Part shown: piece after piece, positions 18,263 to 26,081 of the stretch
Position numbering within the stretch: position 1 is the first letter of the stretch
Layout: every line of letters begins with the position of its first letter
Assembly (NCBI GenBank): GCA_036984305.1
Contig: BQWY01000001.1
Location: forward strand, 2,873,501-2,937,500
Direction: 5' to 3'
DNA: 64,000 bases
Origin: Nitrospira sp.
Lineage (GTDB): Bacteria > Nitrospirota > Nitrospiria > Nitrospirales > Nitrospiraceae
The notes under the pieces: generated by a model
Told to the model about the DNA's origin: nothing
Databases searched by the model: none
Seen by the model: only the letters and a program-made list of their open reading frames with translations
Position numbers and translations under genes: made by a program

Positions 18263-18772
18263 TCACCCCCGTTGCGCAAGCACCCGCCCGCTTGGCCGAA
18301 CGCTCCTTTTGGTTCCCGTGCCCGAATACAGCGTCTCCTGCCCGGCCGCCGGACATGCCGACGCCAACGTCTGTTGAATGAAGTCCACCAACTTTGTCAT
18401 CGCCAATCGGTTCACCACCATCAGTTGCCGTACGGCATCGACTAATCGATCCATCTCGCGTTGCTGGCCCGACAACGTGGCGCTCATGTCACGCCCCACG
18501 CGCTCGACGACCGCGGCAAGCGTGAGCGAGCGGTCTGGTATCCCCCACTGGTGAGCAAGATCGGCCAGAATGGTCTGACGACGGGTTTCCAGAACCTGAA
18601 GCAGTTCCAGGGTCTGCATTCGCCGCTGATTCACCGACTCGAACGAAGGCATGGCCAATTGGCGCAGCGCCGTTCGTTCCTCCGCAGCAACCCGGGCCAA
18701 TTGGTGGAGTTGAGCGATCTCTTGGTGCAGAACATCGACCAACTGCTGAAGAGGCGTGGACACGGAATCCAT
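18263..18772 (-). CDS. flgN: FlgN-type flagellar export chaperone
   Basis: A 169-residue, almost wholly helical protein with heptads such as LVDVLHQEIAQLHQLARVAAEER and a C-terminal part with LMVVNRLAMTKLVDFIQQTL, the hydrophobic segment typical for FlgN binding to the C-termini of FlgK and FlgL. The start has GGGAGC about 9 bases upstream. Sequence conservation in this family is low, so the call relies on helical pattern, size and position: directly before flgK and after flgM. In some bacteria FlgN also affects translation of flgM. Confidence 0.82.
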   Translation of the reverse strand: MDSVSTPLQQLVDVLHQEIAQLHQLARVAAEERTALRQLAMPSFESVNQRRMQTLELLQVLETRRQTILADLAHQWGIPDRSLTLAAVVERVGRDMSATLSGQQREMDRLVDAVRQLMVVNRLAMTKLVDFIQQTLASACPAAGQETLYSGTGTKRSVRPSGRVLAQRG

Positions 18773-18810
18773 GGTTGATCGCTCCCTACACGAGCCTGAG
18801 ACAGAAACCG

Positions 18811-19116
18811 CTATAACACGCTCTCGATGAGCGTGTGCCGCAGCAGTTTGTCGGCTACCGTCCTTCCCGTTACCGTGTAGGTGCCGTTGTCGACGGCTTC
18901 TTTGAGTCGTGCGACTTTTTCGCTCCGCGCACCGTCATCGGCTTGTGCCAGCTCACGCCCTCGTTGGAGTTCTTTGGCGGCATCCGAAATCTCCACTCGG
19001 TCGCCACTGGGTGTCTGCGGGTTCACCGTGTGTCGCTGTGGCGAGCGGTCCGGTGCCTGTACACCTAACAGCAGCTTGCCAAGGTCATCGATGCGCCCAT
19101 GCCTAGAAATTTCCAT
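18811..19116 (-). CDS. flgM: Anti-sigma-28 factor FlgM
   Basis: I chose the ATG preceded by GGGAGGA at 8 bases, giving 101 residues starting MEISRHGRIDDLGKLLLG. The C-terminal half carries the sigma-binding helices (KVARLKEAVDNGTYTVTGRTVADKLL), matching the FlgM signature with VxxLxxxIxxGxYxVdxxxIAxKll. The middle has DRVEISDAAKEL, also common in FlgM. It holds FliA inactive until the hook-basal body is complete and it is exported. It overlaps the 3' end of flgJ by 14 bases. Its target sigma factor is encoded at 24429-25202. Confidence 0.92.
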   Translation of the reverse strand: MEISRHGRIDDLGKLLLGVQAPDRSPQRHTVNPQTPSGDRVEISDAAKELQRGRELAQADDGARSEKVARLKEAVDNGTYTVTGRTVADKLLRHTLIESVL

Positions 19117-19561
19117 CGAGGATTCCTCCCGTACCGGCGGCACGGCCGTCAGCCAACGGCGCCCCTAGACCTTCACTGATCCTCCCACTTGTCGTATCGG
19201 TCGCCGCTCCTCGAGACTTGAGTCCCTCTCCGGATGCCACACCCGAGGGGATTGAGCCGAAACTGGACTCTAAACTGTGGGCTAACCCCACCCCCCCAGA
19301 TTTTGCCGCCAGTCGGCCGATCTCCGCGTCATAAAAGGAATAAAATGCCTTCGCGGCCTTGCTATCGAACGGGCCATCAGGGACGGTTTCCCGCATCACC
19401 CCCATTATATAGCCGATGAAGTAGGCCTCGAACTGTTGGGCCGCCTCACTGAGACTCACGGGTGTGGCCCGCCCCTGGGTCTCGGGACGCAGGGCACTGG
19501 GGACGAATGACGACGAAACCTCCGGCAAGGCGACCGACGGCAATCCTCTGAACTCATCCAT
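19103..19561 (-). CDS. flgJ: FlgJ-type rod-binding protein without muramidase domain
   Basis: The conserved rod-binding core is visible at residues about 38-95: EAAQQFEAYFIGYIMGVMRET, FDSKAAKAFYSFYDAEIGR and GVGLAHSLE, matching the N-terminal half of enterobacterial FlgJ. At 152 residues it lacks the peptidoglycan hydrolase half, as in many bacteria where another enzyme opens the wall. The C-terminal 45 residues are glycine/serine-rich. It acts in the periplasm as rod cap or scaffold. It sits between flgI and flgM. Confidence 0.87.
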   Translation of the reverse strand: MDEFRGLPSVALPEVSSSFVPSALRPETQGRATPVSLSEAAQQFEAYFIGYIMGVMRETVPDGPFDSKAAKAFYSFYDAEIGRLAAKSGGVGLAHSLESSFGSIPSGVASGEGLKSRGAATDTTSGRISEGLGAPLADGRAAGTGGILDGNF

Positions 19562-19582
19562 AGGTGGTTGCCTCTCCCTCCG

Positions 19583-20716
19583 TCAAATGATCTCGAGGCT
19601 CGCCTGAAGTGCCCCCGATGAGCGGAGCGCGGATAGAATGGCGACAAGATCCCGTGGCGTGACCCCCACTGCGTTCAGCGCTTGAACGACATCTCCGAGT
19701 GTCACGGTTTGATCGATGACGACTAGTCTGGATTCCTGTTCTTTGACGTCGGTTTGCACATCCGGCGTTACGGTCGTCTGCCCACCGGTCGACCCAATAA
19801 TGGGAGCGGTCGGCTGCGAGACGTTCAACGTGTTCTTGACGGCAATGGTGAGATTGCCATGTGAAATGGCGCATGTCGAAATACGCACGCTTTCACCGAG
19901 CACAACGGTCCCGGTTCGCTCGTTGACCACGACCTTGGCCGGCAGATCCGCCTTCACGTCCAAACTTTCGATCGCCGCGATGTAGGGCGTGACCCGTCCG
20001 CGATAATCAGCTGGGACCGCAACCTTCACTACCCCGCCGTTGGTCGGTATGGCGAGGTCCGAGCCAAAGACGGCATTGATCGCATCGGCGGTACGCATGG
20101 CAGTCGTGAAGTCCACCTGCCGCAGCATGATGTTAACAGAGTCCCAGCTGTCGATGTCGACGACAACCTCTTTTTCGATAATGGCGCCGCTGGGTACCGT
20201 CCCGACCGCCTGGTGGTTCTTGATGACGGTATTCCCGCCAGGTCCACCGCTGCCGCCAATGAATCCCCCGATTGAAATTGGACCCTGCGCCACCGCAAAG
20301 ACTTGCTGGTTGGGGGCCTTGAGGGGCGTGAGCAGCAGCGTGCCGCCTTGAAGACTCTTCGCGTTGGCCATCGAAGAGACCAGCGCGTCAATCTCCATTC
20401 CGGGCTTGGCAAATGGTGGCAGCTTGGCCGTCACCATTACCGAGGCAATATTGCGGGTCAGCAGCTGAATCGGGTTGATGACCAGATTGATGCCCATCTT
20501 GTTTAGCATGGACATCATGGCTTGGATTGTGAACTGGCCGCCGATGACCTGGTCCCCAGTCCGGTCCAGTCCGACGACCAGGCCGTAGCCGATGAGCTGG
20601 TTTTCGCGCACACCCTCGATTGAGCCGAGGTCCTTGATTCGGACGGCGTGGGCAGTCCGTACCGACAGCGTCACGAGAAGTGCGACCAGCACCATGATCA
20701 CCAGCACCACTCCCAT
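19583..20716 (-). CDS. flgI: Flagellar P-ring protein FlgI
   Basis: I chose the ATG preceded by AGGAGG at 4-6 bases, giving 377 residues, the family's usual size. A signal peptide is clear: MGVVLVIMVLVALLVTLSVR, then TAHA and mature VRIKDLGSIEGVRENQLIG. Family blocks follow (GYGLVVGLDRTGDQ; NMASVMVTAKLP-like TRNIASVMVTAKLPPFA; GTVVLGESVRIS) and the C-terminus TPRDLVAILSALRSSGALQA. It assembles the ring around the rod in the peptidoglycan layer. The same frame is open for 74 more codons upstream, which I read as non-coding. Confidence 0.95.
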   Translation of the reverse strand: MGVVLVIMVLVALLVTLSVRTAHAVRIKDLGSIEGVRENQLIGYGLVVGLDRTGDQVIGGQFTIQAMMSMLNKMGINLVINPIQLLTRNIASVMVTAKLPPFAKPGMEIDALVSSMANAKSLQGGTLLLTPLKAPNQQVFAVAQGPISIGGFIGGSGGPGGNTVIKNHQAVGTVPSGAIIEKEVVVDIDSWDSVNIMLRQVDFTTAMRTADAINAVFGSDLAIPTNGGVVKVAVPADYRGRVTPYIAAIESLDVKADLPAKVVVNERTGTVVLGESVRISTCAISHGNLTIAVKNTLNVSQPTAPIIGSTGGQTTVTPDVQTDVKEQESRLVVIDQTVTLGDVVQALNAVGVTPRDLVAILSALRSSGALQASLEII

Positions 20717-20956
20717 CCACCCTCCTGCGGAAACTCGAAGAGTCGGTGCTGGCTCGATGCGAGGTCGCTTCGCGGAATCCACGGGCGTGCTCCGGAGCGG
20801 GCGAGGACGAATGGGTCTCACCCTGGTGGCCGAAAGCCATTGCAGCCATCCATACGGCTTCTCGTCCGCCTCCCGCACCACTTTACTGGCCACGAGCAAC
20901 CGCATCGGCGTTTCGGTCCAGAGCCACGGTCGACTCACGTGCGTGTGCCTCCCTTG

Positions 20957-21688
20957 TTAGAACGGATAAATCCAATCGAGAATCCGTGTGAACCATCCGG
21001 GTCTTTGAACGTCGTCGACGACGCCAAGGCCGGAATATTCGATCTTGGCGTCGGCAATGGCGCTCGAGAGAATCTGATTTTTCGTATCGACATCGACGCG
21101 CCGGACGACTCCGCTGAGCGTCATCAGCTGCTTCTCGCTGTTCACGGTGACTTCGCGGTGCCCTTCGATCCGGAGATCGCCGTTGGGCAACACCTGCGCG
21201 ACGACCGCCGCCAGAGTCCCCGTCAGGGTGTCAGCCCGGCTCGTGGCCCCTTTCCCCCCAAATTTGTTCTTCGTCTGGGCGTCGATTCCGAGCCCTTGAC
21301 GGGCGCTGGGACTCAGACTGATACCCGGAATACCGAGAAACCCGCGGCCGCTTCCACCCAAGCTGTTATCGATGGTCGATTCCCGCTCGGCCGACGTATC
21401 GGCGGACTTGGAACCCTTGTGGTTCTCGACGATTTGGACGACCACGATGTCTCCGACGCGCATCGCACGCAAATCTTCATACAAATACGCCCGGCCATTG
21501 TCCTCTTGCCACAGGGACCCGGCCGTCTGGGGCGGCGGGAGGGGCGTGGGGGAGACCTTATTGGCGGAAACGGGTGATTTCGTGGTCCCGCAGGCGGTGA
21601 CTAGTGCGACGCACAATCCCCAGCACGCGACGGACTGGGGCCCCGGCCAGACCACGGAGCCGGCATTGCATCGTTCCCGCTGTGTCAC
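20957..21688 (-). CDS. flgH: Flagellar L-ring lipoprotein FlgH
   Basis: A GTG start preceded by AAGGA at 7 bases fits best, giving about 243 residues. The signal sequence ends in the lipobox LVTAC, with the lipidated cysteine near residue 33. The mature part has SLWQEDNGRAYLYEDLRAMR, the GDIVVVQIVEN block, and the C-terminal LPNGDLRIEGHREVTVNSEK and SGVVRRVDVDTKNQI blocks conserved in FlgH. It forms the outer-membrane ring, direct evidence for a Gram-negative envelope. About 240 bases separate it from flgI, in which I find no gene. Confidence 0.95.
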   Translation of the reverse strand: MTQRERCNAGSVVWPGPQSVACWGLCVALVTACGTTKSPVSANKVSPTPLPPPQTAGSLWQEDNGRAYLYEDLRAMRVGDIVVVQIVENHKGSKSADTSAERESTIDNSLGGSGRGFLGIPGISLSPSARQGLGIDAQTKNKFGGKGATSRADTLTGTLAAVVAQVLPNGDLRIEGHREVTVNSEKQLMTLSGVVRRVDVDTKNQILSSAIADAKIEYSGLGVVDDVQRPGWFTRILDWIYPF

Positions 21689-21729
21689 GCAAGCGTCCTT
21701 CAATCGTTTGCGACATCGGTCGCACGAGT

Positions 21730-22536
21730 CTAGAAATCGACTTCGACGAGTCCGGGCCCGATCACCTTGGCCCGTATGTCTTTCCCCGAATCCGCATTCG
21801 TCACCGTCACAAAAGAACCGACTTGTCCCGCGCCCTTTGTAGTCCCCACGGCACGAATCGAGAGGCCGCCTCGTCGCGCCTCGATCGCGACGCGATCACC
21901 TTTCCGTACGGCGTAGGGCTTCACGAGCGACACGATCCGGATCGGCTGTTGCGGATACAGAATTCGCCCGGGGCTCTTGCCGACCGCCTCTCCCGCCTCC
22001 GTCACGTACTGATGGGGAACCCGACTGATCCTGATGCGCGAGGTGGCGAGGTCTTCGGGCTGGATGACTTCCTCCGGCTTGAGAAGGCGCATCGGCACGA
22101 CGGCCTCGGCAAACAGGTTCACGTCGATCACGACATCCAGTCCCTCGGCCGGCCGACCGTTGACGCTCGGCACCACATGCACGCGCCGTCGACCGGATTG
22201 ATCCAAACTCGCGCCGGGGATGACCTCCAGGTTCAGCCGCCCCTCAGGAAGAATCGTCGGCTCGGTCGGGTCCAACACGTCGACTTCCACCTCGCTGACG
22301 CGGCCGGCGAGCCGCTCCTCCAGGTACGCGGTCACAGCCTGCCGCAAGCGGGCCGGAGTGAGTCGCTGCACGCTGCGCGTCGGCGTCGGTACCTTCGCGA
22401 TGTGGGTGGGCCACGCCCCGCTCTCGGCCCCAGTCGGAGACGCCGGCACTGTCACGCCGAGCACACTCACCAGCACAAGGCCGCACACCGCACCCTGTCC
22501 TCGCCAACTGATTGGATGATCGTTGCGCCTACTCAT
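21730..22536 (-). CDS. flgA: P-ring assembly chaperone FlgA
   Basis: A signal peptide (GLVLVSVLGVTVPASPTGA) precedes a periplasmic protein of about 240 residues. The C-terminal half is a SAF-type domain: VPMRLLKPEEVIQPEDLATS, then GKSPGRILYPQQPIR, VRKGDRVAIEARRGGLSIRA and a final KDIRAKVIGPGLVEV, all typical of FlgA. FlgA helps FlgI assemble into the P ring. It follows flgG by 5 bases and lies before flgH and flgI. Confidence 0.92.
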   Translation of the reverse strand: MSRRNDHPISWRGQGAVCGLVLVSVLGVTVPASPTGAESGAWPTHIAKVPTPTRSVQRLTPARLRQAVTAYLEERLAGRVSEVEVDVLDPTEPTILPEGRLNLEVIPGASLDQSGRRRVHVVPSVNGRPAEGLDVVIDVNLFAEAVVPMRLLKPEEVIQPEDLATSRIRISRVPHQYVTEAGEAVGKSPGRILYPQQPIRIVSLVKPYAVRKGDRVAIEARRGGLSIRAVGTTKGAGQVGSFVTVTNADSGKDIRAKVIGPGLVEVDF

Positions 22537-22541
22537 GTGGA

Positions 22542-23333
22542 TTAACGCCTCAGGTTGTTGGCGATGGCCATCATTTCGTCCGATGCTTGAATCGTCTTGG
22601 AATTGATCTCATAACTCCGTTGGGCGATGATCATGTTGACCATCTCCTCCGCCAGGTTCACGTTGGAACTCTCGAGATATCCTTGCTGGATCAGCCCGAA
22701 GCCGGTCGAAAATCCGGGCACGCCCTGAATCGCGGGTCCACTGGCAAAGCTGTCGAGAAACAAATTATTGCCCATCGCCACGAGGCCTGCTGGATTGTCG
22801 AATCGGATGAGCTGAATTTGTCCGACTTGTGACGCTTGTGTGACGCCGGGCAGCATCACGGACACGGTGCCATCCTGGCCGACATCCACCTTCAATGCGC
22901 CCGAGGGAATGGTAATGACTGGATTGAGCAGATCACCATCACCCGTGACCAGGTTGCCAACATTATCTCGCTTGAACGAGCCATTGCGCGTGTACATGGT
23001 CGTGCCGTCTGGCCGTGAGACCTGAAAGAATCCAGGGCCGTCGATGGCAATATCGAATTCGTTACCCGTCTGACGCATATTTCCCTGCGCCCATTCCTTG
23101 GCGACCGTGGTTGGACGCACACCCGCGCCGACTTGAACTCCGGTGGGAAACACGCCGACGCTGGAGGCGCTCGTGCCGGGCAAGCGCTGGATCTGGTACA
23201 ACAAATCGGCAAACTCCGCGCGGCTCCGTTTGAAGGCATTCGTGTTGACGTTGGCCAGATTGTGCGCGATCGTGTCCACATTTAGCTGTTGGGCCGTCAT
23301 GCCCGTGGCGGCCGTCCACATCGCACGAATCAT
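22542..23333 (-). CDS. flgG: Distal rod protein FlgG
   Basis: At 263 residues it matches FlgG: MIRAMWTAATGMTAQQLNVD followed by IAHNLANVNTNAFKRSRAEF, the insertion GVFPTGVQVGAGVRP that is diagnostic for FlgG, and the C-terminus SSNVNLAEEMVNMIIAQRSYEINSK, of which the SNVNLAEEMVNMI part is the axial-protein motif. It builds the distal rod in the periplasm. It follows flgF after 98 bases; a weak sigma-54-like element lies in that gap. Confidence 0.96.
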   Translation of the reverse strand: MIRAMWTAATGMTAQQLNVDTIAHNLANVNTNAFKRSRAEFADLLYQIQRLPGTSASSVGVFPTGVQVGAGVRPTTVAKEWAQGNMRQTGNEFDIAIDGPGFFQVSRPDGTTMYTRNGSFKRDNVGNLVTGDGDLLNPVITIPSGALKVDVGQDGTVSVMLPGVTQASQVGQIQLIRFDNPAGLVAMGNNLFLDSFASGPAIQGVPGFSTGFGLIQQGYLESSNVNLAEEMVNMIIAQRSYEINSKTIQASDEMMAIANNLRR

Positions 23334-23365
23334 AGTGTCCTCATTCCGTTACAGGAGAATGTTGA

Positions 23366-23381
23366 GACAAGGCCCTTGCCA
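23366..23381 (-). promoter_or_regulatory. Weak sigma-54-like element before flgG
   Basis: On the minus strand TGGCAAGGGCCTTGTC: the -24 box is nearly perfect and spacing correct, but the -12 GC reads GT, which usually weakens RNA polymerase binding. It lies 33 bases before the flgG start. It could be a secondary promoter or chance, since flgF has a perfect promoter just upstream. Confidence 0.25.
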
Positions 23382-23431
23382 ACTCTACCGTTCGCATGCG
23401 CCGCGCATCATACTCACCGCACGATCGTCAC

Positions 23432-24202
23432 CTACGCTTGAACCCGTCCTAGGTCGTTGACGGCCATTTCCGCCATCCGATCAAACGATTGGATGACCTT
23501 TTGGGCCGACTCATACGTCCGCATCGCCTGAATCATTTTCACCATTTCGCTCAACGGATTCACGTTCGACTCCTCGATCGCTCCGGCAAGCACGGTTGGG
23601 GCTATCGCGACTTTCCCCTGGCCCCCAGAAAAGAGACCGTCACCCGCTTTGGCGGGCATACCCGTCGAAGGAAATTCGATGATCTTGAATTTCCCGACGG
23701 TCTGTCCGTTGACGATCAGTCCGCCACGGTTGTCCACCTTGAGTTCACCGGGAGGGACCTTCAACTCGCCAGCGGTCCCCATGACGGGATAGCCCATCTC
23801 GTTCACAAGCACCCGCTTGCCGTCCAGGTGAAACACCCCGTCACGGGTGTAGCGAGTCCCGTCCGGTGTCTTGATTTCGAAGAATCCCGGTCCCTCGATG
23901 GCAAAATCGTAGGGGTTACCGGTGGGCCGCAAGCGGCCCGCGTCGAAGGACGTTTTCATTCCACTCGGAGCCACGAACACACGTTCGGCCACCTGCGAAT
24001 CCGCCGTCCACATCTGAGCGGCGAGGCTCACCACGCCCGCAGTGGGTATCACGCGCATATGGTTCGTCAATTGAGACTTGAACAAGACATCGTCTTGCTT
24101 GAAACCGGTCGTATTGACGTTCGCAATGTTATGAGCCACACCCTGGATGAAGCGATCTTCCATGATGGCGCCCGACAGTATGGGATACACTCCTCGATTC
24201 AT
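23432..24202 (-). CDS. flgF: Proximal rod protein FlgF
   Basis: The ATG at MNRGVYPILSGAIMEDRF has GGAG about 8 bases upstream and is about 60 bases behind the sigma-54 promoter, giving 256 residues; a longer open frame upstream would run across the promoter. Conserved parts are VAHNIANVNTTGFKQ, ATREYDFAIEGPGFFE-like PYDFAIEGPGFFEIKTPDG and the C-terminus ESNVNPLSEMVKMIQAMRTYE. Together with FlgG, FlgB and FlgC it forms the rod. It is the first gene of the flgF-to-flgL operon. Confidence 0.93.
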   Translation of the reverse strand: MNRGVYPILSGAIMEDRFIQGVAHNIANVNTTGFKQDDVLFKSQLTNHMRVIPTAGVVSLAAQMWTADSQVAERVFVAPSGMKTSFDAGRLRPTGNPYDFAIEGPGFFEIKTPDGTRYTRDGVFHLDGKRVLVNEMGYPVMGTAGELKVPPGELKVDNRGGLIVNGQTVGKFKIIEFPSTGMPAKAGDGLFSGGQGKVAIAPTVLAGAIEESNVNPLSEMVKMIQAMRTYESAQKVIQSFDRMAEMAVNDLGRVQA

Positions 24203-24260
24203 CGAATCTCCATCGGCTGTCCCGCCGCTCGGCGGTCTACGATCAACAACAGATGAGCAT

Positions 24261-24276
24261 AGCAACCGGTATGCCA
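24261..24276 (-). promoter_or_regulatory. Sigma-54 promoter of the flgF operon
   Basis: The minus strand reads TGGCATACCGGTTGCT, which matches the consensus TGGCAYR-N4-TTGCW at every defined position. The expected transcript start is about 47 bases before the flgF ATG. The 226-base gap between fliA and flgF also holds GGAAAATTCTGCC at about 24379-24391, resembling the dyad elements upstream of the flgB promoter. Confidence 0.88.
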
Positions 24277-24428
24277 ATACCGACGGGAGACGGCCTGGCC
24301 GAACTGCCCATGAATCACGGGATCCGACGCTACCGACACGTTGCGATCCGACCGTCCCCGGAACGATCTTGCCGATATGGAAAATTCTGCCGCATAAATG
24401 CTCCGGCAACCCTGTGGTAAAAGTCCGC

Positions 24429-25202
24429 TCATTGGTCGATCATGTGCAGCCGCGCCTTCAGGCGGAGAATCGTCTTGGCGTGGATCTGGCACACGCGCGA
24501 TTCGGTGATACCCAACACGGTACCAATTTCCTTCATGGTCAGTTCTTCGACGTAATACAGCGTCAGCACGAGCCGCTCTTTTTCGGGCAACCTGTCGATG
24601 GCTTCCTCGAGTGCGGCGCGAATGCGCTGGGTGAGCACCATGGCGAGCGGGTCGGGATGCTGTGTATCCACGAGCATGCGAACGATCTTGTCTCCGTCTG
24701 AGTCATGGACTCCAATATCCTCCAAGCTCATCACGATTGCACCTTGTGCCGCCGACATGAAGTCACCCAATTGGTCGACTGACATGTCCAAGGCTGCCGC
24801 CAACTCTTCGTCCGTGGGGGGTCGCCCCAGACGGCGCATCAAGCTCGACTCCGTGCGTTGGAGAAGCCCGACCCGTTCGTGGACCGAGCGAGGCACCCAA
24901 TCCATGGAGCGAATTTCATCGAGCATCGCTCCCCGAATGCGAAACTCCGCATAAGTCTTAAAATTCGCTTCGCGCCGAGAATCGTACTTGGTCATGGCGT
25001 CCATCAAGCCCATGATGCCCACCGACGTCAGGTCTTCGACGTCGAGATAGGCCGGCAAACGGAACGCCAGACGATGGGCCATGGCACGGACCATGGGAGC
25101 AAACTCGCGTATCAATCGCTCACGGTCGGCATCCATCGTGCTTTCGGAGGCTTCAGGGGATCCCGCGTGTCGTGCGACTCCCGCGATGCTGTGTGGTTTC
25201 AT
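24429..25202 (-). CDS. fliA: Flagellar sigma factor FliA (sigma-28)
   Basis: At 257 residues it shows region 2 (LPAYLDVEDLTSVGIMGLMD, then the NFKTYAEFRIRGAMLDEIR block with RSMDWVPRSV), region 3 (LGRPPTDEELAAAL) and region 4 with the helix-turn-helix TMKEIGTVLGITESRVCQIH. The RIRGAMLDELR-SLDWVPR match is diagnostic for FliA. It directs RNA polymerase to late flagellar promoters; candidates with TCAAG-N15-CCGATAA occur in this window before csrA and cheY. Its inhibitor FlgM is encoded at 18811-19116. It ends the fliL-to-fliA run. Confidence 0.96.
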   Translation of the reverse strand: MKPHSIAGVARHAGSPEASESTMDADRERLIREFAPMVRAMAHRLAFRLPAYLDVEDLTSVGIMGLMDAMTKYDSRREANFKTYAEFRIRGAMLDEIRSMDWVPRSVHERVGLLQRTESSLMRRLGRPPTDEELAAALDMSVDQLGDFMSAAQGAIVMSLEDIGVHDSDGDKIVRMLVDTQHPDPLAMVLTQRIRAALEEAIDRLPEKERLVLTLYYVEELTMKEIGTVLGITESRVCQIHAKTILRLKARLHMIDQ

Positions 25203-25220
25203 AGCGTCTCGTTCACCTGG

Positions 25221-26081
25221 TCACGGACGATGCAGAAATCTCCGCCATAGGAATTGCACGCCCCCCTTGGGGCGAACGCCCTGCTCCCACCCAAGGATGC
25301 CTTTGGCCAACCGTTGAAACGCCTCGCTCGACGGAGCATGCGGAAACGCGGTGACCACGGCATGCTGACGCGCCACGGCCATCCCGAGGTAGCTGTCGAC
25401 GGGTACCATCCCCACGTAGTCGATCGACACGTTTAAGAACCGCTCAGCCACGAGGACCAGGCGACGATAGACGTCCCTCGCTTCTCGAGCATGCCGTGCC
25501 ATGTTGACTAACAGTCGGAAATTCGTCTCGCGGTATCGCGAGGAGAGTACTTTGATGACCGCATAGGCGTCAGCCAGCGAGGTTGGCTCTGGGGACACCA
25601 CGACCATGATTTCCTCCGCGCCGCTGGCGAAAAAGAGGACGTTCGCGGAGATCCCGGCACCCGTGTCGATCAGCAGCACATCGATGGCTCGTGACACTCG
25701 CTCGAGTTCCGCCTGGAGCATCACGACCTGTTCCGTCGTCAACGCCGTGAGATCCGCGTCACCGGATCCTGCGGGCAAAATCTGGATACCCCGAGGCCCC
25801 TGTAGCATCACGTCGCGCAGCCGCTTCGATCCGGTCAACACGTCGGTCATGGTGTGTACGGGCACCATGCCCAGCAACACGTCGAGGTTGCCTAAACCCA
25901 AATCAGCGTCCAACACGAGCACCCGTTGGCCCTCGGCTGCAAGCGATACGGCAAGGTTGAGCACCACGTTGGTCTTTCCCACCCCACCCTTGCCGCTGGT
26001 CACGGCAATGACCCGGGGCGCGCGGACTGAATCGGCACCACGGGTTGGGACAGATGGTGACAGACTTACGGACGATTCCAT
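25221..26081 (-). CDS. flhG: Flagellar number regulator FlhG (FleN), MinD-like ATPase
   Basis: A deviant Walker A (TSGKGGVGKTNVVLNLAVSL), the switch region LDADLGLGNLDVLLG, and LLIDTGAGISANVLFF identify a MinD/FlhG ATPase of 286 residues. It binds ATP, dimerises on the membrane and controls the number of polar flagella by opposing FlhF; in FleQ-type systems it also restrains the master activator. The start overlaps the end of flhF by 16 bases, the classical flhF-flhG pair. The N-terminal residues 1-22 lack the DQAxxLR motif that activates FlhF GTPase in some FlhG proteins; I do not see it clearly. Confidence 0.93.
   Translation of the reverse strand: MESSVSLSPSVPTRGADSVRAPRVIAVTSGKGGVGKTNVVLNLAVSLAAEGQRVLVLDADLGLGNLDVLLGMVPVHTMTDVLTGSKRLRDVMLQGPRGIQILPAGSGDADLTALTTEQVVMLQAELERVSRAIDVLLIDTGAGISANVLFFASGAEEIMVVVSPEPTSLADAYAVIKVLSSRYRETNFRLLVNMARHAREARDVYRRLVLVAERFLNVSIDYVGMVPVDSYLGMAVARQHAVVTAFPHAPSSEAFQRLAKGILGWEQGVRPKGGVQFLWRRFLHRP

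Noticed and set aside
20717-20938. In-frame upstream extension of flgI by 74 codons
   Set aside because: It lacks a ribosome site and would bury the signal peptide; the internal ATG has AGGAGG directly upstream and gives the normal FlgI length.
20648-21577. 309-codon plus-strand frame over flgH and the flgH-flgI gap
   Set aside because: No recognisable motif, no ribosome site, and the minus strand encodes a clear FlgH with lipobox.
24203-24409. In-frame upstream extension of flgF
   Set aside because: It would cross the perfect sigma-54 promoter, and the family N-terminus starts at the internal ATG with its own ribosome site.
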